A DNA stretch of 64,000 nucleotides, taken from NCBI RefSeq assembly GCF_009883795.1, contig NZ_CP033868.1, positions 307,501 through 371,500 on the forward strand, written 5' to 3'. The notes beneath the pieces were generated by a model. The model ran no database searches. It saw only the letters and a list, made by a program, of their open reading frames with translations, and had not been told where the DNA came from. This stretch comes from Coxiella endosymbiont of Amblyomma sculptum (GTDB taxonomy: Bacteria > Pseudomonadota > Gammaproteobacteria > Coxiellales > Coxiellaceae). Positions 20,000 to 31,159 of the stretch are shown here, piece after piece; within the stretch, counting starts at the first letter, position 1, and each line of letters begins with the position of its first letter. The translations under genes were made by a program, and so were the position numbers.

Positions 20000-22102
20000 A
20001 TGGCCAGAACAATTCCGTTAAACCGTACCCGCAATATAGGCATTATGGCGCATATCGATGCGGGGAAGACTACCACCACCGAACGCATCCTGTACTACAC
20101 AGGGGTCTCCCACAAAATGGGAGAAGTGCACGAAGGCAGTGCCGTTATGGATTGGATGGAACAAGAACAAGAACGCGGCATTACTATCACTTCCGCCGCC
20201 ACCACTTGTTTCTGGATGGGTATGGATCAACAGTACGCGAAACATCGTATCAACATCATCGATACACCCGGACATGTTGATTTTACCATCGAAGTCGAAC
20301 GTTCTTTACGAGTGCTTGACGGAGCTGTCGCTGTTTTCTGTTCGGTGGGGGGTGTAGAACCGCAAACCGAGACCGTTTGGCGACAAGCCAATCGTTACGG
20401 TGTCCCGCGTTTGGGATTTGTGAATAAGATGGATCGGGCGGGGGCAAACTTCCTACGAGTGGTGCAACAGGTAAAGGACCGTTTGCGGTCCAATCCGGTG
20501 CCTGTGCAATTGCCTGTTGGTGCGGAAGAAGATTTCCGGGGTGTTGTCGATCTGATACAAATGAAAACTATCTATTGGAACGAATCGGATAAAGGACGTA
20601 CTTACAAATTGATGGATCTTCCTGAAAACATGGAACCGATGGCTCGAAAATGGCGCGAAAGGATGGTAGAATCTGCGGCTGAGTCTTCGGAGATTCTGAT
20701 GGAAAAATATTTAGAAAACGGAGAACTTTCCAAGCAAGAAATTTTGGAAGGACTCCGAAGACGTACTTTGGCCAATGAGATTGTTCCGATGTTGTGTGGA
20801 AGTGCTTTTAAGAACAAAGGAGTACAAGCTTTGCTGGATGCTGTAGTGAATTATTTGCCTGCTCCAACTGATGTGCCCAACATTCGGGGCGAAGAAAAAG
20901 ATGGATCGGAAGGCTCTCGTACGGCTTCCGATGAGTCTTCTTTTTCAGCGTTGGCTTTTAAAATCGCTTCCGATCCTTTTGTGGGAAATTTGACTTTCCT
21001 CCGGGTGTATTCTGGTATGCTAAAATCAGGGGATTCGGTTTTTAATTCCGTTAAGCAAAAAAAAGAGCGTATTGGACGTCTTTTGCGTATGCATTCCAAT
21101 TCTCGAGAAGAAATCAGAGAGGTGCATGCGGGTGATATTGCCGCTGCTGTAGGTCTGAAAAGCGTTACTACTGGGGATACTCTTTGCGATCAAAATCGCA
21201 CTATTATCTTTGAAAAGATGGAATTTCCGGAACCTGTGATTTCTGCAGCCATTGAGCCAAAAACCAAATCCGATCAAGAAAGGATGGGAATGGCCCTAGA
21301 AAAATTGGCTCAGGAAGATCCTTCGTTTCGCGTTCGCACTGATGAAGAATCTGGACAAACCATTATCGATGGTATGGGCGAGTTGCACCTAGAAATTGTC
21401 GTAGATCGTATGCGAAGAGAATTTAATGTCGCCGCCAGTGTTGGAAAACCGCGTGTAGCTTATCGAGAAGCTGTTCGGAAAGCGGTAGAACAGGAAGGAA
21501 AATATATCCGTCAAACAGGCGGTCGGGGTCAATACGGACATGTATGGCTTCGTATAGAACCCAAAGAACCCGGTTCTGGTTTTGAATTTGTAAACGAAAT
21601 CGTAGGCGGTGCGGTGCCCAAAGAATACATACCGGCTGTAGAGAAGGGTGTACGAGAACAGATGAAGAACGGGGTGGTTGCGGGTTATCCGGTAACAGAC
21701 GTGAGAGTGGCCATTTTCGATGGATCCTACCATGAAGTTGATTCCAGTGAAATGGCATTCAAAATCGCTGGTTCGTTGTGTTTTAAGAAGGGAGCCGCTA
21801 GGGCAAATCCCATATTGCTTGAACCCGTTATGAAAGTAGAAGTTGTTACTCCGCGAGAGTATATGGGCGATATTGTGGGTGATCTTAATCGACGTCGGGG
21901 CGTAATTCAGGATACAGACGACAGTCCATCCGGTAGGGTCGTCGGTGCTGCAGTACCTTTGGCGGAAATGTTTGGCTACGCAACTGATTTGCGTTCGCTC
22001 AGCCAAGGAAGAGCAACTTATACGATGGAATTTTTAAGATACACTGCAGTGCCTACAAATATTTCCGCGATGATTGCTAAACAACAACTAAAGATGAATT
22101 GA
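20000..22102 (+). CDS. fusA: Elongation factor G
   Basis: Translocation GTPase, 700 aa. The G1 motif [12 protein letters not shown], switch region [13 protein letters not shown]3 DTPGHVDF and G4 NKMDR are all near the N-terminus, followed by domains II-V; the C-terminal part includes GEYMGD-type segment [16 protein letters not shown]. Standard length and position between rpsG and tuf. Confidence 0.98.
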   Translation: MARTIPLNRTRNIGIMAHIDAGKTTTTERILYYTGVSHKMGEVHEGSAVMDWMEQEQERGITITSAATTCFWMGMDQQYAKHRINIIDTPGHVDFTIEVERSLRVLDGAVAVFCSVGGVEPQTETVWRQANRYGVPRLGFVNKMDRAGANFLRVVQQVKDRLRSNPVPVQLPVGAEEDFRGVVDLIQMKTIYWNESDKGRTYKLMDLPENMEPMARKWRERMVESAAESSEILMEKYLENGELSKQEILEGLRRRTLANEIVPMLCGSAFKNKGVQALLDAVVNYLPAPTDVPNIRGEEKDGSEGSRTASDESSFSALAFKIASDPFVGNLTFLRVYSGMLKSGDSVFNSVKQKKERIGRLLRMHSNSREEIREVHAGDIAAAVGLKSVTTGDTLCDQNRTIIFEKMEFPEPVISAAIEPKTKSDQERMGMALEKLAQEDPSFRVRTDEESGQTIIDGMGELHLEIVVDRMRREFNVAASVGKPRVAYREAVRKAVEQEGKYIRQTGGRGQYGHVWLRIEPKEPGSGFEFVNEIVGGAVPKEYIPAVEKGVREQMKNGVVAGYPVTDVRVAIFDGSYHEVDSSEMAFKIAGSLCFKKGAARANPILLEPVMKVEVVTPREYMGDIVGDLNRRRGVIQDTDDSPSGRVVGAAVPLAEMFGYATDLRSLSQGRATYTMEFLRYTAVPTNISAMIAKQQLKMN

Positions 22103-22127
22103 GAATTTAAGAGGAAGAAGGTTCCGT

Positions 22128-23321
22128 ATGTCTAAAGAAAAATTTGTAAGAGAGAAACCCCATTTGAATGTGGGGACAATTGGTCATGTGGATCACGGAA
22201 AAACAACGTTGACAGCGGCGTTGACAAAAGTGTTGTCCGAAAGATTCGGAGGGGAAGTACGAGCATTCGATCAAATAGATAACGCTCCGGAAGAGCGGGC
22301 TCGAGGAATTACAATAGCGACTTCGCACGTAGAGTATCAAAGCGACAAGCGCCACTACGCTCATGTTGATTGCCCGGGACACGCGGATTACGTAAAGAAC
22401 ATGATTACAGGAGCGGCGCAGATGGATGGAGCGATATTAGTGGTAAGCGCTGCGGATGGACCGATGCCGCAGACTCGGGAACATATTGTGCTGGCAAAGC
22501 AAGTAGGAGTGCCTTCGGTAGTAGTGTTTTTAAACAAAACGGATATGGTAGACGATAAAGAGTTGTTGGAATTGGTAGAGATGGAAGTAAGGGATCTGTT
22601 GACAAGTTACGATTTTCTAGGAGACGAAACACCAATTGTTTCGGGTTCGGCGTTGAAAGCGTTAGAAGGAGACGACGGGGAGTTAGGCGTCCCGTCGGTG
22701 TTGAAATTGGTAAAGGCGATGGATGAATATTTTAAAGACCCAAAACGAGAGAAAGACAAACCATTTTTGATGCCAATCGAGGATGTATTTTCGATATCGG
22801 GTCGCGGAACAGTAGTGACCGGTCGTATAGAAAGAGGAATCGTCAAAGTAGGCGACGAAGTTGAGATTGTAGGAATTAGAGCGACAACGAAGACGGTATG
22901 TACGGGTGTAGAAATGTTTCGAAAATTGTTGGACGAAGGTCAAGCAGGAGACAACGTTGGGGTGTTGCTTAGGGGCACAAGACGGGAAGAAGTTGAACGT
23001 GGACAAGTACTGGCACAACCCAAGACGATCACTCCGCATACAGTATTTGAATCCGAAGTTTATATATTGTCGAAAGAAGAAGGGGGGCGTCATACGCCTT
23101 TTTTGAAAGGATATCGCCCGCAATTTTATTTTCGAACAACAGACGTCACGGGAGAAGTGTTGAGTATTCCTAAAGAAGTTGAAATGGTAATGCCGGGGGA
23201 AAACGTAACGATAAAGGTGCAGTTGATAGCTCCGGTGGCGATGTACGAAGGATTGCGATTTGCGGTTCGCGAAGGCGGTCGTACTGTTGGGGCTGGAATC
23301 GTAACAAAAATTATTGAATAA
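22128..23321 (+). CDS. tuf: Elongation factor Tu
   Basis: Delivers aminoacyl-tRNA to the ribosome, 397 aa. G1 [10 protein letters not shown]3 DCPGHADY and G4 NKTDM are intact, as are domains II and III. It is the only tuf in the window; the second site common in relatives, after tRNA-Thr(GGU), contains a broken rpsJ copy instead. Confidence 0.98.
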   Translation: MSKEKFVREKPHLNVGTIGHVDHGKTTLTAALTKVLSERFGGEVRAFDQIDNAPEERARGITIATSHVEYQSDKRHYAHVDCPGHADYVKNMITGAAQMDGAILVVSAADGPMPQTREHIVLAKQVGVPSVVVFLNKTDMVDDKELLELVEMEVRDLLTSYDFLGDETPIVSGSALKALEGDDGELGVPSVLKLVKAMDEYFKDPKREKDKPFLMPIEDVFSISGRGTVVTGRIERGIVKVGDEVEIVGIRATTKTVCTGVEMFRKLLDEGQAGDNVGVLLRGTRREEVERGQVLAQPKTITPHTVFESEVYILSKEEGGRHTPFLKGYRPQFYFRTTDVTGEVLSIPKEVEMVMPGENVTIKVQLIAPVAMYEGLRFAVREGGRTVGAGIVTKIIE

Positions 23322-23386
23322 TTCCGAAGTAGTTTTCAACGAACAAGTTCGAAACCAGAGATTTAGAGGGAGAAAAAAGAGTTAGT

Positions 23387-23734
23387 ATGGCGGTTAACGA
23401 TAATCACCAGCGCATTCGAATCCGACTCAAAGCGTTTGATCATCGCCTAATCGATCGGTCCACTCGGGAGATTGTCGATACGGCGAAACGTACGGGCGCG
23501 ATTGTTAGGGGTCCCATTCCTTTGCCTACAAAGATTGAACGCTATACAGTGTTGATTTCGCCTCATGTAGATAAAGACGCGCGGGACCAATACGAAATGC
23601 GTACACACAAACGTTTGGTGGATATTGTACAGCCTACCGAAAAAACAGTCGACGCGCTGATGAAATTGGACTTGGCTTCTGGAGTAGATGTCCAGATAAG
23701 TGTTGATCATGATTCGTCTGTCGGTGGAACGTGA
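23387..23734 (+). CDS. rpsJ: 30S ribosomal protein S10
   Basis: Small-subunit head protein and, as NusE, part of antitermination complexes with NusB and NusG. The 115-aa sequence carries the conserved [15 protein letters not shown] and [21 protein letters not shown] segments. It has a few extra residues at each end compared with the usual 103. A damaged partial copy lies at 6684-6870. First gene of the S10 cluster. Confidence 0.97.
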   Translation: MAVNDNHQRIRIRLKAFDHRLIDRSTREIVDTAKRTGAIVRGPIPLPTKIERYTVLISPHVDKDARDQYEMRTHKRLVDIVQPTEKTVDALMKLDLASGVDVQISVDHDSSVGGT

Positions 23735-23767
23735 AGGATATGAATAGAATAAATAAAGGATATGAAT
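23734..23767 (+). repeat. Tandem duplication between rpsJ and rplC
   Basis: AAGGATATGAAT at 23734-23745 recurs at 23756-23767 (22-bp period), followed in both copies by AATAAA-rich bases. It overlaps the last base of rpsJ and fills most of the 52-bp spacer. Confidence 0.8.
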
Positions 23768-23786
23768 AATAAATGGAACGATTGCG

Positions 23787-24428
23787 GTGTCTATTGGTTT
23801 GATCGGTAAAAAATGCGGTATGACTCGAATTTTCACAAGTGGGGGAGTAGCAATTCCTGTTACTGTAGTTGAAGCGGTGCCCATTCGAATTGCTCAAATA
23901 AAAACGATAAAAACTGACGGTTACTGCGCTGTACAAGTGGCTTATGGCCATAAGCCTTCTGTTCGTGTCAACAAAGCAATGGCAGGGCACTACGCAAAAA
24001 GTGGGGTTTCGGGAGAGTCGACGCATGAATTTCGTGTAGACGCCAACGTATTGGTTGGCATCAAGATTGGCGATAAAATTGGGGTTGGTGTTTTTAAAGA
24101 AGGACAAACCGTTGATGTACGAGGTTTGACTCGCGGTAAAGGTTTCTCCGGTACAATAAAAAGGCATAATTTTAGAACTCAGGACGCCACTCACGGAAAT
24201 TCGTTGTCCCATCGTGCGCTAGGTTCTACGGGGCAATGCCAAACACCAGGGCGTGTATGGAAAGGAAAAAAAATGTCGGGCCATATGGGAAATGTTTATC
24301 GTACTGTACAGAACCAAGTGCTTGTCAAAATAGATTCAGAACGACATCTCCTTTTAATTAAAGGAGCTCTGCCGGGCGCTCCTGGTAGTAAAATGGTCAT
24401 CTTGGAATCGGTTAAAATGAGGAGATAA
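23787..24428 (+). CDS. rplC: 50S ribosomal protein L3
   Basis: Early large-subunit assembly protein near the peptidyl-transferase centre, 213 aa. [14 protein letters not shown] at the start and [14 protein letters not shown] in the central loop are diagnostic. The methylated-glutamine region ([22 protein letters not shown]) is present. GTG start. Confidence 0.97.
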   Translation: MSIGLIGKKCGMTRIFTSGGVAIPVTVVEAVPIRIAQIKTIKTDGYCAVQVAYGHKPSVRVNKAMAGHYAKSGVSGESTHEFRVDANVLVGIKIGDKIGVGVFKEGQTVDVRGLTRGKGFSGTIKRHNFRTQDATHGNSLSHRALGSTGQCQTPGRVWKGKKMSGHMGNVYRTVQNQVLVKIDSERHLLLIKGALPGAPGSKMVILESVKMRR

Positions 24429-25043
24429 ATGGAACTTCCAGTGTTTTCTTTCAACGGAGAATCCCACAAAGTGTCTGTAGCGGATGCTGTATTTGGAGCA
24501 GAATACAAGGAGGGCGTAGTACATCAAGTGGTTACTGCTTATTTGTCCGGTGCGCGATCGGGCACCAAAGCGCAAAAGACGCGAAGCGAAGTTCGCGGTG
24601 GAGGGTCTAAACCTTGGAGACAAAAAGGAACCGGTCGATCTCGGGCGGGTAGCATTCGTAGTCCTCTGTGGAGAGGAGGAGGGTTGGCTTTTGCGGCGAC
24701 TCCTCGTGATTTTTCGCAAAAGGTGAATCGAAAGATGTATCGTCGGGCTGTAGTTTCTATTATTTCCGAATTGATTCGGCAAGAACGTTTTGTAGTAGTA
24801 GACATCTTAGAACTAACAAAACCGAAAACTCGTGAGTTGAAAGAATTTTTAAAAAAATCAAATGTGGAAAAAGTTCTCATCGTTCTTGGCAAGAAGGATC
24901 GCAACGTAGAGTTGGCTGCACGGAATATGTTCAACGTTACGACTACGAACATCATGCGAGTGGATCCGGTTAGTCTTGTTTCTGCGGAAAATGTGTTAAT
25001 TACGATAGACGCTTTAAAGAAGCTTGAGGAAAAATTGTTGTGA
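24429..25043 (+). CDS. rplD: 50S ribosomal protein L4
   Basis: Large-subunit protein lining the exit tunnel; in E. coli also the S10-operon autorepressor. The tunnel loop [20 protein letters not shown] is intact in 204 aa. Its stop overlaps the GTG start of rplW (GTGA), which implies coupled translation. Confidence 0.97.
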   Translation: MELPVFSFNGESHKVSVADAVFGAEYKEGVVHQVVTAYLSGARSGTKAQKTRSEVRGGGSKPWRQKGTGRSRAGSIRSPLWRGGGLAFAATPRDFSQKVNRKMYRRAVVSIISELIRQERFVVVDILELTKPKTRELKEFLKKSNVEKVLIVLGKKDRNVELAARNMFNVTTTNIMRVDPVSLVSAENVLITIDALKKLEEKLL

Positions 25044-25378
25044 ATCAAGTACAGTCATTAGAAATCCTTAGGGCCCCCCACATATCGGAAAAAAGCACTT
25101 TGGTTGTAGGTCAATACACATTCGAAGTGTCTTCTGATGCAACAAAATCAAAAATCAGATCCGCTATAGAAAGCCAATTTGGTGTTACCGTTGAATCGGT
25201 ACGTGTTTGCAATGTTAAGGGAAAAGCCACGCGATTTCGACAGGTACGGGGTCGTCGTAGAAATTGGAAAAAAGCTTATATTACTTTGGCTTCGGGCGAA
25301 GAAATTGATATTGCTTCTGGAAGTAAGAATTTCACTAGAGGCACTAGAGTGGATAAGAAAAGAGTAAAGAGTGGATAA
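25040..25378 (+). CDS. rplW: 50S ribosomal protein L23
   Basis: Tunnel-exit protein that docks trigger factor and SRP, 112 aa. The N-terminal APHISEKST and the internal [15 protein letters not shown] segments identify it. It has about a dozen extra C-terminal residues, rich in lysine and arginine. GTG start overlaps the rplD stop. Confidence 0.96.
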   Translation: MNQVQSLEILRAPHISEKSTLVVGQYTFEVSSDATKSKIRSAIESQFGVTVESVRVCNVKGKATRFRQVRGRRRNWKKAYITLASGEEIDIASGSKNFTRGTRVDKKRVKSG

Positions 25379-25381
25379 AAA

Positions 25382-26206
25382 ATGACTTTGATAAAAACAA
25401 AACCTACTTCGTCCGGAAGGCGGTTTGTCGTTAGAGTTGTGGACTCTAGTCTGTACAAAGGAAGTCCCTATACACCTTTATTAGCGGGCAAAAAACGCAC
25501 TAGCTGTCGTAACAACAAAGGGCGTATTACTGTTCGTCACCGAGGTGGTGGACACAAGCGCCGTTACCGAATTATCGACTTCAAGTACGATAAGGAAGGT
25601 AGAGGCGTTGTGGAACGATTAGAGTACGATCCAAATCGCAGTGCTCGAATCGCTCTGGTTTTGTTTCCGGATGGAGAACGACGTTATATTGTAGCCCCTA
25701 AAGGGTTGCAAAAAGGTTCTCAAATCGCTTCAGGAAAAAACGCTCCAGTTAAAATTGGAAATTGTTTGCCGTTGTATAGTATTCCCTTAGGAACTACGAT
25801 TTATAATCTCGAATTAAAGCCGGGAAAGGGTGCGCAGCTTGTTCGAAGTGCAGGTACTTCTGCGCAGTTGACAGCAAGAGAAGGAAGGTATGCTGTTGTT
25901 CGCATGCGTTCGGGTGAAGTGCGGAAAATTCCAGTTGATTGTCGCGCCTGTATTGGAGAAGTGTCTAATTCAGAGCACAATCTGCGTTCGCTGGGTAAGG
26001 CTGGCGCCAAACGTTGGCGCGGTCGGAGGCCTACTGTTCGCGGTGTAGCTATGAATCCGGTCGACCATCCCCACGGAGGAGGCGAGGGCAAAACTTCAGG
26101 AGGGAGACATCCGGTTTCCCCCACCGGGAAACCAACCAAGGGATACAGAACACGCCGTAACAAACGTACCGCTAATTTGATTGTTTGTGATCGGCGTAAG
26201 AACTAA
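25382..26206 (+). CDS. rplB: 50S ribosomal protein L2
   Basis: Large-subunit protein required for peptidyl-transferase activity and subunit joining, 274 aa. The N-terminal [13 protein letters not shown] and the C-terminal [13 protein letters not shown] with its essential histidine are present. Confidence 0.98.
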   Translation: MTLIKTKPTSSGRRFVVRVVDSSLYKGSPYTPLLAGKKRTSCRNNKGRITVRHRGGGHKRRYRIIDFKYDKEGRGVVERLEYDPNRSARIALVLFPDGERRYIVAPKGLQKGSQIASGKNAPVKIGNCLPLYSIPLGTTIYNLELKPGKGAQLVRSAGTSAQLTAREGRYAVVRMRSGEVRKIPVDCRACIGEVSNSEHNLRSLGKAGAKRWRGRRPTVRGVAMNPVDHPHGGGEGKTSGGRHPVSPTGKPTKGYRTRRNKRTANLIVCDRRKN

Positions 26207-26229
26207 ACAAGAAAAAAGGATGCCTAAAA

Positions 26230-26511
26230 ATGCCAAGATCAACAACCAAAGGCCCGTTCGTAGGGTATCGGCTTTTAAAAAAGATGAGGCGGGCGCAAAA
26301 AGAAGACATTAAGCGACCTGTCAAAACTTGGTCTCGATGTTCCATGATAATCCCCGAGATGGTAGGACTGACTATTTCGGTCCACAACGGGCGAAAACAT
26401 GTACCGATTTACATTTCGGAGAATATGGTAGGACATAAATTGGGAGAGTTTTCCCCAACCCGTACCTTTAGAGTGCATTCGGGAGATCGAAAGACAAAGA
26501 AAGAGGATTGA
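26230..26511 (+). CDS. rpsS: 30S ribosomal protein S19
   Basis: Small-subunit head protein, 93 aa. [22 protein letters not shown] and [12 protein letters not shown] are the family signature segments. Confidence 0.97.
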   Translation: MPRSTTKGPFVGYRLLKKMRRAQKEDIKRPVKTWSRCSMIIPEMVGLTISVHNGRKHVPIYISENMVGHKLGEFSPTRTFRVHSGDRKTKKED

Positions 26512-26540
26512 TGAAGAAGAAATGAAGAAAGGAAAATATA

Positions 26541-26912
26541 GTGGAAGTTAGCGCAAGATTAAAATATGCGCGCATTTCGGCTCAAAAAGTGAGACTTGTG
26601 GCCAATCAGATTCGGGGTTTTTCTGCTGAGAAAGCGATCCGTCTTCTGCAGTTTAGTAATAAAAAAGCCGCGTCCGTTGTACGAAAAGTTTTGAATTCAG
26701 CTATTGCCAATGCCGAACACAACCAAGGTGTTGTTGATGCGGGTGAATTAAGCATATCAACATTGATGGTTGATGAAGGACCTGTGGCGAAACGGTTTCG
26801 CGCTCGAGCGCGTGGTCGTACCAATCAAATTTCGAAGCGCACTTGCCACATTACTGTTAGAATATCAGATTTCCAGACAGAGGAGAAAACGAGTAGTGGG
26901 TCAAAAAGTTAA
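26541..26912 (+). CDS. rplV: 50S ribosomal protein L22
   Basis: Tunnel protein whose beta-hairpin meets L4. [17 protein letters not shown] and the hairpin [21 protein letters not shown] are intact. GTG start; 123 aa, a little longer than the usual 110, with a C-terminal tail that overlaps rpsC. Confidence 0.96.
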   Translation: MEVSARLKYARISAQKVRLVANQIRGFSAEKAIRLLQFSNKKAASVVRKVLNSAIANAEHNQGVVDAGELSISTLMVDEGPVAKRFRARARGRTNQISKRTCHITVRISDFQTEEKTSSGSKS

Positions 26913-27564
26913 TCCTATAGGCATGCGGCTTGGCATTGTAAAAGATTGGACATCCAACTGGTATGCGGATACAAAGAGTTTTCCTGATCGTTTAAATGAC
27001 GATTTGCGGGTGCGTCAGTTGCTGGAGAGTCGTTTGAAAGGAGCGTCTGTTAGTCGCATTCAGATCGAACGACCGGCTCGTAATGCCAAAATTTCGATTT
27101 ATTCTGCACGTCCGGGTGTAATTATTGGAAAAAAGGGCGAGGAAATTGAAGCGTTGCGTTTAGAAATATCAAAAATGATGAAAGTTCCTGTACACATCAC
27201 CATTGAAGAGATTCGGAAACCCGAATTGGATGCAAAGCTGGTGGCGGAAAATATTGTCCAACAATTGGAGCGTCGCGTTGCATTTCGAAGAATCATGAAA
27301 CGTTCTGTGCAAAATACTCTACGTCAAGGCGCCTTAGGAGTCAAAATAAGTGTCAGTGGACGTTTGAGCGGATCCGAAATCGCCCGTACCGAATGGTATC
27401 GAGAAGGTCGTGTTCCTTTGCATACGTTTCGTGCTGATATTGATTATGCGATGGCTGTGGCAAAAACTACTTACGGAACGATTGGGGTAAAGGTGTGGAT
27501 TTTTAAAGGAGAAACGCACGTGTTGAAAAATTCTTCGTTGTCGTCAGTGGAGGAATCTTCATAG
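26896..27564 (+). CDS. rpsC: 30S ribosomal protein S3
   Basis: mRNA-entry protein with helicase activity, 222 aa. The start is GTG at 26896, opening [13 protein letters not shown] as in all S3 proteins; the frame is open further upstream but those codons do not align with the family. It overlaps rplV by 17 nt. The KH-domain signature [13 protein letters not shown] is present. Confidence 0.96.
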   Translation: MGQKVNPIGMRLGIVKDWTSNWYADTKSFPDRLNDDLRVRQLLESRLKGASVSRIQIERPARNAKISIYSARPGVIIGKKGEEIEALRLEISKMMKVPVHITIEEIRKPELDAKLVAENIVQQLERRVAFRRIMKRSVQNTLRQGALGVKISVSGRLSGSEIARTEWYREGRVPLHTFRADIDYAMAVAKTTYGTIGVKVWIFKGETHVLKNSSLSSVEESS

Positions 27565-27590
27565 CCATAGCGCAGAAGGATTGATGAAAC

Positions 27591-28004
27591 ATGTTGCAAC
27601 CGAGTAATAGAAAGTATCGTAAGGATTTTAAAGGTCGGAATCGGGGAATGGCGTGCCGCGGAAATCGAATTAGTTTTGGAGAATTTGGTCTTAAAGCTGC
27701 GCAGCACGCTAGGATTACTGCGCGCCAACTAGAGGCCGCTCGCCGTGCTCTTTCGAAACACGTGAAGCGTAGTGGAAAAATCATTATTCGTATCTTTCCA
27801 GACAAACCGATTACAAAAAAACCTTTGGAGGTACGACAGGGTAAAGGTAAGGGAAATGTCGAATATTGGGTAGCACTTGTACAACCTGGCCGAATGATTT
27901 TTGAAATCGAGGGAATTGAAGAAACGCTTGCTCGAGAAGCTTTTGTGCGAGCGGCGGCTAAATTACCTGTAAGATGTATATTTTCCAGACGTATGATAGT
28001 ATAG
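27591..28004 (+). CDS. rplP: 50S ribosomal protein L16
   Basis: Large-subunit protein at the A site, 137 aa. Begins [17 protein letters not shown] and contains [23 protein letters not shown]. The arginine hydroxylated in E. coli by RoxA lies in the region VRQGKGKG. Confidence 0.97.
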   Translation: MLQPSNRKYRKDFKGRNRGMACRGNRISFGEFGLKAAQHARITARQLEAARRALSKHVKRSGKIIIRIFPDKPITKKPLEVRQGKGKGNVEYWVALVQPGRMIFEIEGIEETLAREAFVRAAAKLPVRCIFSRRMIV

Positions 28005-28009
28005 TAGTG

Positions 28010-28213
28010 ATGAAGACCGAAAGATTTTGTGAAAAATCGGAATCCGAACTCAAAAAAGAATTGGTCAGTTTGCTAAAGGAACAATTTAGTTTTCGTATGC
28101 AAATGGGTGTGAGAGAAAAAACAGTCCGACCGCACCTCTGTAAACGCATACGTCGTAGTGTTGCTCGCACTAAAACCTTTTTAAGAGAAAAAAGAGGTCG
28201 TGGCGGTGGATGA
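28010..28213 (+). CDS. rpmC: 50S ribosomal protein L29
   Basis: Small helical protein at the tunnel exit. The open frame extends to 27974 inside rplP, but ATG at 28010 opens the aligned sequence MKTERFCEKSESELKKEL and gives 67 aa (E. coli 63). It overlaps the following rpsQ by 14 nt. Confidence 0.94.
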   Translation: MKTERFCEKSESELKKELVSLLKEQFSFRMQMGVREKTVRPHLCKRIRRSVARTKTFLREKRGRGGG

Positions 28214-28469
28214 CAATAAAAAAAAATCTCGTGTTGTGGCGGGAACCGTCATCAGCAACAGTATGCGCGACACAATCGTTGTGTTGGTAGCTTGGCGGTC
28301 GAGGCACCTCAAATACGGAAAATTTATTAGGCGTTTTACAAAATTGTATGTACACGATCAGGGAAACAAATGCCAAAAAGGCGATATTGCAGTTGTTTAT
28401 GCAACGCGTCCTATTTCGAAGACAAAGAAGTGGATTTTGGAGAAGATTACAAAAAAAGCCAAAAAATAG
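28200..28469 (+). CDS. rpsQ: 30S ribosomal protein S17
   Basis: Small-subunit body protein, 89 aa, OB-fold. Segments GTVISNSMRDTIVVLV and KYGKFIRRFTKLYVHD mark the family. GTG start inside the end of rpmC, preceded by an AAAGAGG site. Confidence 0.95.
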   Translation: MAVDDNKKKSRVVAGTVISNSMRDTIVVLVAWRSRHLKYGKFIRRFTKLYVHDQGNKCQKGDIAVVYATRPISKTKKWILEKITKKAKK

Positions 28470-28490
28470 CAGGTTGGGAGAAGAGGCTGT

Positions 28491-28859
28491 ATGATTCAAG
28501 CGCAATCGGGTGTTGATGTAGCAGACAACAGTGGAGCTAAGCGTGCGGTGTGCATTAAAGTTTTAGGAGGTTCTAAACGCCGGTATGCAAACATCGGCGA
28601 TATTATAAAAGTAAGTATTAAAGAAGCGATGCCAAGAGGAAAAGTGGAAAAAGGAGATGTGGTAAACGCTGTAGTGGTACGAACGCGTAAGGGTATTCGA
28701 AGAGTTGACGGATCGACGATTCGTTTTGATGGAAACGCAGTGGTTTTGCTGAGCAATCAGTCGCAGCCAATAGGCACTCGGATTTTTGGTCCGGTGACTC
28801 GTGAACTACGGACCCGCAATTTTATGAAAATTATTTCATTAGCTTTGGAAGTACTATAG
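28491..28859 (+). CDS. rplN: 50S ribosomal protein L14
   Basis: Intersubunit-bridge protein, 122 aa. Contains [19 protein letters not shown] and the C-terminal FGPVTRELR. Confidence 0.97.
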   Translation: MIQAQSGVDVADNSGAKRAVCIKVLGGSKRRYANIGDIIKVSIKEAMPRGKVEKGDVVNAVVVRTRKGIRRVDGSTIRFDGNAVVLLSNQSQPIGTRIFGPVTRELRTRNFMKIISLALEVL

Positions 28860-28921
28860 AGTGTTTTATGGAGCGTTCTAGTCGTTCTAGTATTGTAGAG
28901 TAGAATTATAGAAGGGAAGAT

Positions 28922-29245
28922 ATGGCGACAAAAAAAATTAGAAAAAGCGATATTGTTGTAGTGGTTACAGGAGAGGATAAACGTTGCCAAGGAAAGGTTC
29001 TGAAAATTTCTTCTGACGGGAAAGTTTTGATCGAAGGTGTACATTTGGTCAAAAAACATGTGAAACCCAATCCTAATAAAAACGAGCAGGGTGGAGTATT
29101 GGAACGGGAATCAGGAATTCATATTTCAAATGTCGCCGTTTATAACCCCGCCGCTAAAAAACCAGATTGGGTAAAAATTAAAATTCTGGATGATGGAACT
29201 AAGATTCGAGTGTTTGCGTCAAACAGAGAAAGGATTGATGTGTAG
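28922..29245 (+). CDS. rplX: 50S ribosomal protein L24
   Basis: Assembly-initiator protein with a KOW motif at residues 9-35 (SDIVVVVTGEDKRCQGKVLKI), 107 aa. The 62-nt spacer before it holds a 9-bp tandem repeat (CGTTCTAGT at 28874 and 28883). Confidence 0.97.
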   Translation: MATKKIRKSDIVVVVTGEDKRCQGKVLKISSDGKVLIEGVHLVKKHVKPNPNKNEQGGVLERESGIHISNVAVYNPAAKKPDWVKIKILDDGTKIRVFASNRERIDV

Positions 29246-29263
29246 ATTATAGAAGAATAGAAT

Positions 29264-29812
29264 ATGCAAGAGTTTCAGGAACTTTATAGAAAGAAAATTG
29301 TGCCGGACTTACAAAAAGAGTTTGGTTTTAAGTCCGTAATGTCTGTACCGCGTATTGAAAAAATTACCCTAAATATGGGTGTCGGCGGAGCTGTTTCCGA
29401 CAAAAAAGCAATTGAACGCGCTGTAGACGATATGACGAGGATTGCGGGTCAGAAACCTGTTGTTACCTGTGCGCGCAAATCGGAAGCCGGTTTCAAAATC
29501 CGTACCGGATGGCCTGTTGGTTGTAAAGTGACTCTGCGTCGAAGACGTATGTATACTTTTTTGCAACGATTAATTGCAATTGCGATACCGCGTATTCGAG
29601 ATTTTCGAGGTTTTAGTATTTCGTCTTTCGATCAATGGGGTAATTTCAGTTTTGGTATCCGAGAACAAATTGTTTTTCCAGAAGTTCAGTACGATAAAAT
29701 TGATGCCATTCGCGGACTCGATGTTAGCATTACAACGAGCGTGCGTTTTGGAGAGAAGACACAAGCTCTGTTGTTGTTGAAAAGTTTTGGTTTTCCACTC
29801 AAAGACTATTGA
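29264..29812 (+). CDS. rplE: 50S ribosomal protein L5
   Basis: 5S-rRNA-binding protein of the central protuberance, 182 aa. [14 protein letters not shown] at the N-terminus and the [19 protein letters not shown] segment are diagnostic. Confidence 0.97.
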   Translation: MQEFQELYRKKIVPDLQKEFGFKSVMSVPRIEKITLNMGVGGAVSDKKAIERAVDDMTRIAGQKPVVTCARKSEAGFKIRTGWPVGCKVTLRRRRMYTFLQRLIAIAIPRIRDFRGFSISSFDQWGNFSFGIREQIVFPEVQYDKIDAIRGLDVSITTSVRFGEKTQALLLLKSFGFPLKDY

Positions 29813-29845
29813 AACGGCTAGGTTGTTGTTGAATACAAAAATATT

Positions 29846-30145
29846 ATGGCAAAATTGAGTGTAATCGAGCGCAATGAGAGACGAATTCGGGAATCTCGTA
29901 AAGCCCAAAAGAGTCGTTCCGAGTTGAAAAAGATGTTGAAAAAAGGTTCTTTTGAAGAACAAGAACTGGTTTCGTTGAAACTACAAAAAAATCCTCGAAA
30001 TGAGTCCAAAGTACGAGTTAGACATCGGTGTCGAGAATGCGGACGGCCGTGCGGAACGCTGAAAAAATTTGGATTGTGTCGAATTCACTTAAGAGAAGCT
30101 GTAATGCGAGGTGATGTTCCTGGCTTGAAAAAAGCCAGTTGGTAG
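29846..30145 (+). CDS. rpsN: 30S ribosomal protein S14, long form with zinc-ribbon residues
   Basis: Small-subunit head protein, 99 aa, the length of the zinc-free (C-minus) proteobacterial form. Yet residues C62, C65, C78 and H81 make a C-x2-C-x12-C-x2-H pattern, with exactly the spacing of the CxxC-x12-CxxC ribbon of the short zinc-binding S14. In the usual long form these ligands are missing (E. coli has RCRQTGRPHG at that place). C69 is an extra cysteine. Identification as S14 is certain from [20 protein letters not shown] and position; metal binding is inferred. Confidence 0.96.
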   Translation: MAKLSVIERNERRIRESRKAQKSRSELKKMLKKGSFEEQELVSLKLQKNPRNESKVRVRHRCRECGRPCGTLKKFGLCRIHLREAVMRGDVPGLKKASW

Positions 30146-30152
30146 TTTTATT

Positions 30153-30542
30153 ATGATGCAGGATCCCATTTCTGATACATTGGCGCGTATTCGCAATGCC
30201 CAAGCGGCAGCAAAAAGGGAAGTTTCTATGCCTTCTTCAAAATTGAAATTAAGTCTTGTATCGGTGTTGAAGGAAGAAGGGTATATTGCGGATTTTCGCG
30301 AAGAAAATAAATTTTCCAAGCGACTGATTGTAATTTTGAAGTATTATAAAGGTAAACCTGTTATTTCAATGTTGAGGCGTGTGAGTAAGCCGTCTCTACG
30401 TGTATATAGCGGTAAGAACGAATTGCCTAAGGTGCATGGTGGGCTAGGCGTCGCTGTTATTTCGACTTCGAAAGGTATGATGTCTGACTCTCAAGCACGA
30501 CATTTAGGAGAAGGTGGAGAAGTGATTTGCTACGTTAGCTGA
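30153..30542 (+). CDS. rpsH: 30S ribosomal protein S8
   Basis: Small-subunit body protein, 129 aa; in E. coli also the repressor of the spc operon. [14 protein letters not shown] and the C-terminal GGEVICYVS are diagnostic. Two adjacent ATG codons at the start. Confidence 0.97.
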   Translation: MMQDPISDTLARIRNAQAAAKREVSMPSSKLKLSLVSVLKEEGYIADFREENKFSKRLIVILKYYKGKPVISMLRRVSKPSLRVYSGKNELPKVHGGLGVAVISTSKGMMSDSQARHLGEGGEVICYVS

Positions 30543-30561
30543 ATTTTTGGAGGGAAGATTT

Positions 30562-31116
30562 GTGGTAAGTCGTGTGGCAAAACAGCCAATCAAGATTCCG
30601 GATGGTGTGGATGTCAAAATTTGGAAACAGCGGATTACAGTACAAGGCGCTCTCGGTAGGATTTCGCGAACAATTCACGACAGAATTGAAGTTGTACTGA
30701 ACGATGGTGTGCTCCGAGTGTCGATAAAACAGAAAGAACACAGCGTTTATTGTCCAAAGGAATTGAATGCGCTAGCGGGTACGGCTCGTTCTATAGTACA
30801 AAATATGGTCCGTGGTGTTTGCGACGGGTTTCGGAAAAAATTGATTATGGTGGGAATTGGCTATCGGGCTAAAGTGCAAGAACAGATCCTAAATCTAACG
30901 GTAGGGTTTTCGCATCCGGTGGACGTAAAAATACCGAAAAATGTTGTCGTAGAAACTCCCAGTGCAACCGAGATTGTCGTTAAAGGTCTTGATTGTCATA
31001 TGGTCGGTCAAGTGGCTGCCGGTATTCGCGCAATTCGGCCACCGGAACCTTACAAAGGCAAGGGTATTCGCTATGATGATGAACGTGTGATTTGTAGAGA
31101 CACTAAGAAAAAATAA
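30562..31116 (+). CDS. rplF: 50S ribosomal protein L6
   Basis: Large-subunit protein near the factor-binding site, 184 aa. The frame is open from a TTG at 30547, but GTG at 30562 follows a GGAGGGA site and aligns with the family start (SRVAKQPIKIPDGV), so it is preferred. The C-terminal PPEPYKGKGIRY is conserved. Confidence 0.95.
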   Translation: MVSRVAKQPIKIPDGVDVKIWKQRITVQGALGRISRTIHDRIEVVLNDGVLRVSIKQKEHSVYCPKELNALAGTARSIVQNMVRGVCDGFRKKLIMVGIGYRAKVQEQILNLTVGFSHPVDVKIPKNVVVETPSATEIVVKGLDCHMVGQVAAGIRAIRPPEPYKGKGIRYDDERVICRDTKKK

Positions 31117-31120
31117 TTAT

Positions 31121-31156
31121 AAGTATATTGATTCACTTAAGTATATTGATTCACTA
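31121..31156 (+). repeat. 18-bp tandem duplication between rplF and rplR
   Basis: AAGTATATTGATTCACTT at 31121-31138 is followed by AAGTATATTGATTCACTA at 31139-31156. It occupies nearly all of the spacer. Confidence 0.95.
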
Positions 31157-31159
31157 ACG

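Noticed and set aside
22683-23339. 218-codon minus-strand frame opposite tuf
   Set aside because: A shadow of the highly constrained EF-Tu coding frame; no ribosome site or family resemblance. The same holds for the minus-strand frame 21389-22006 opposite fusA.
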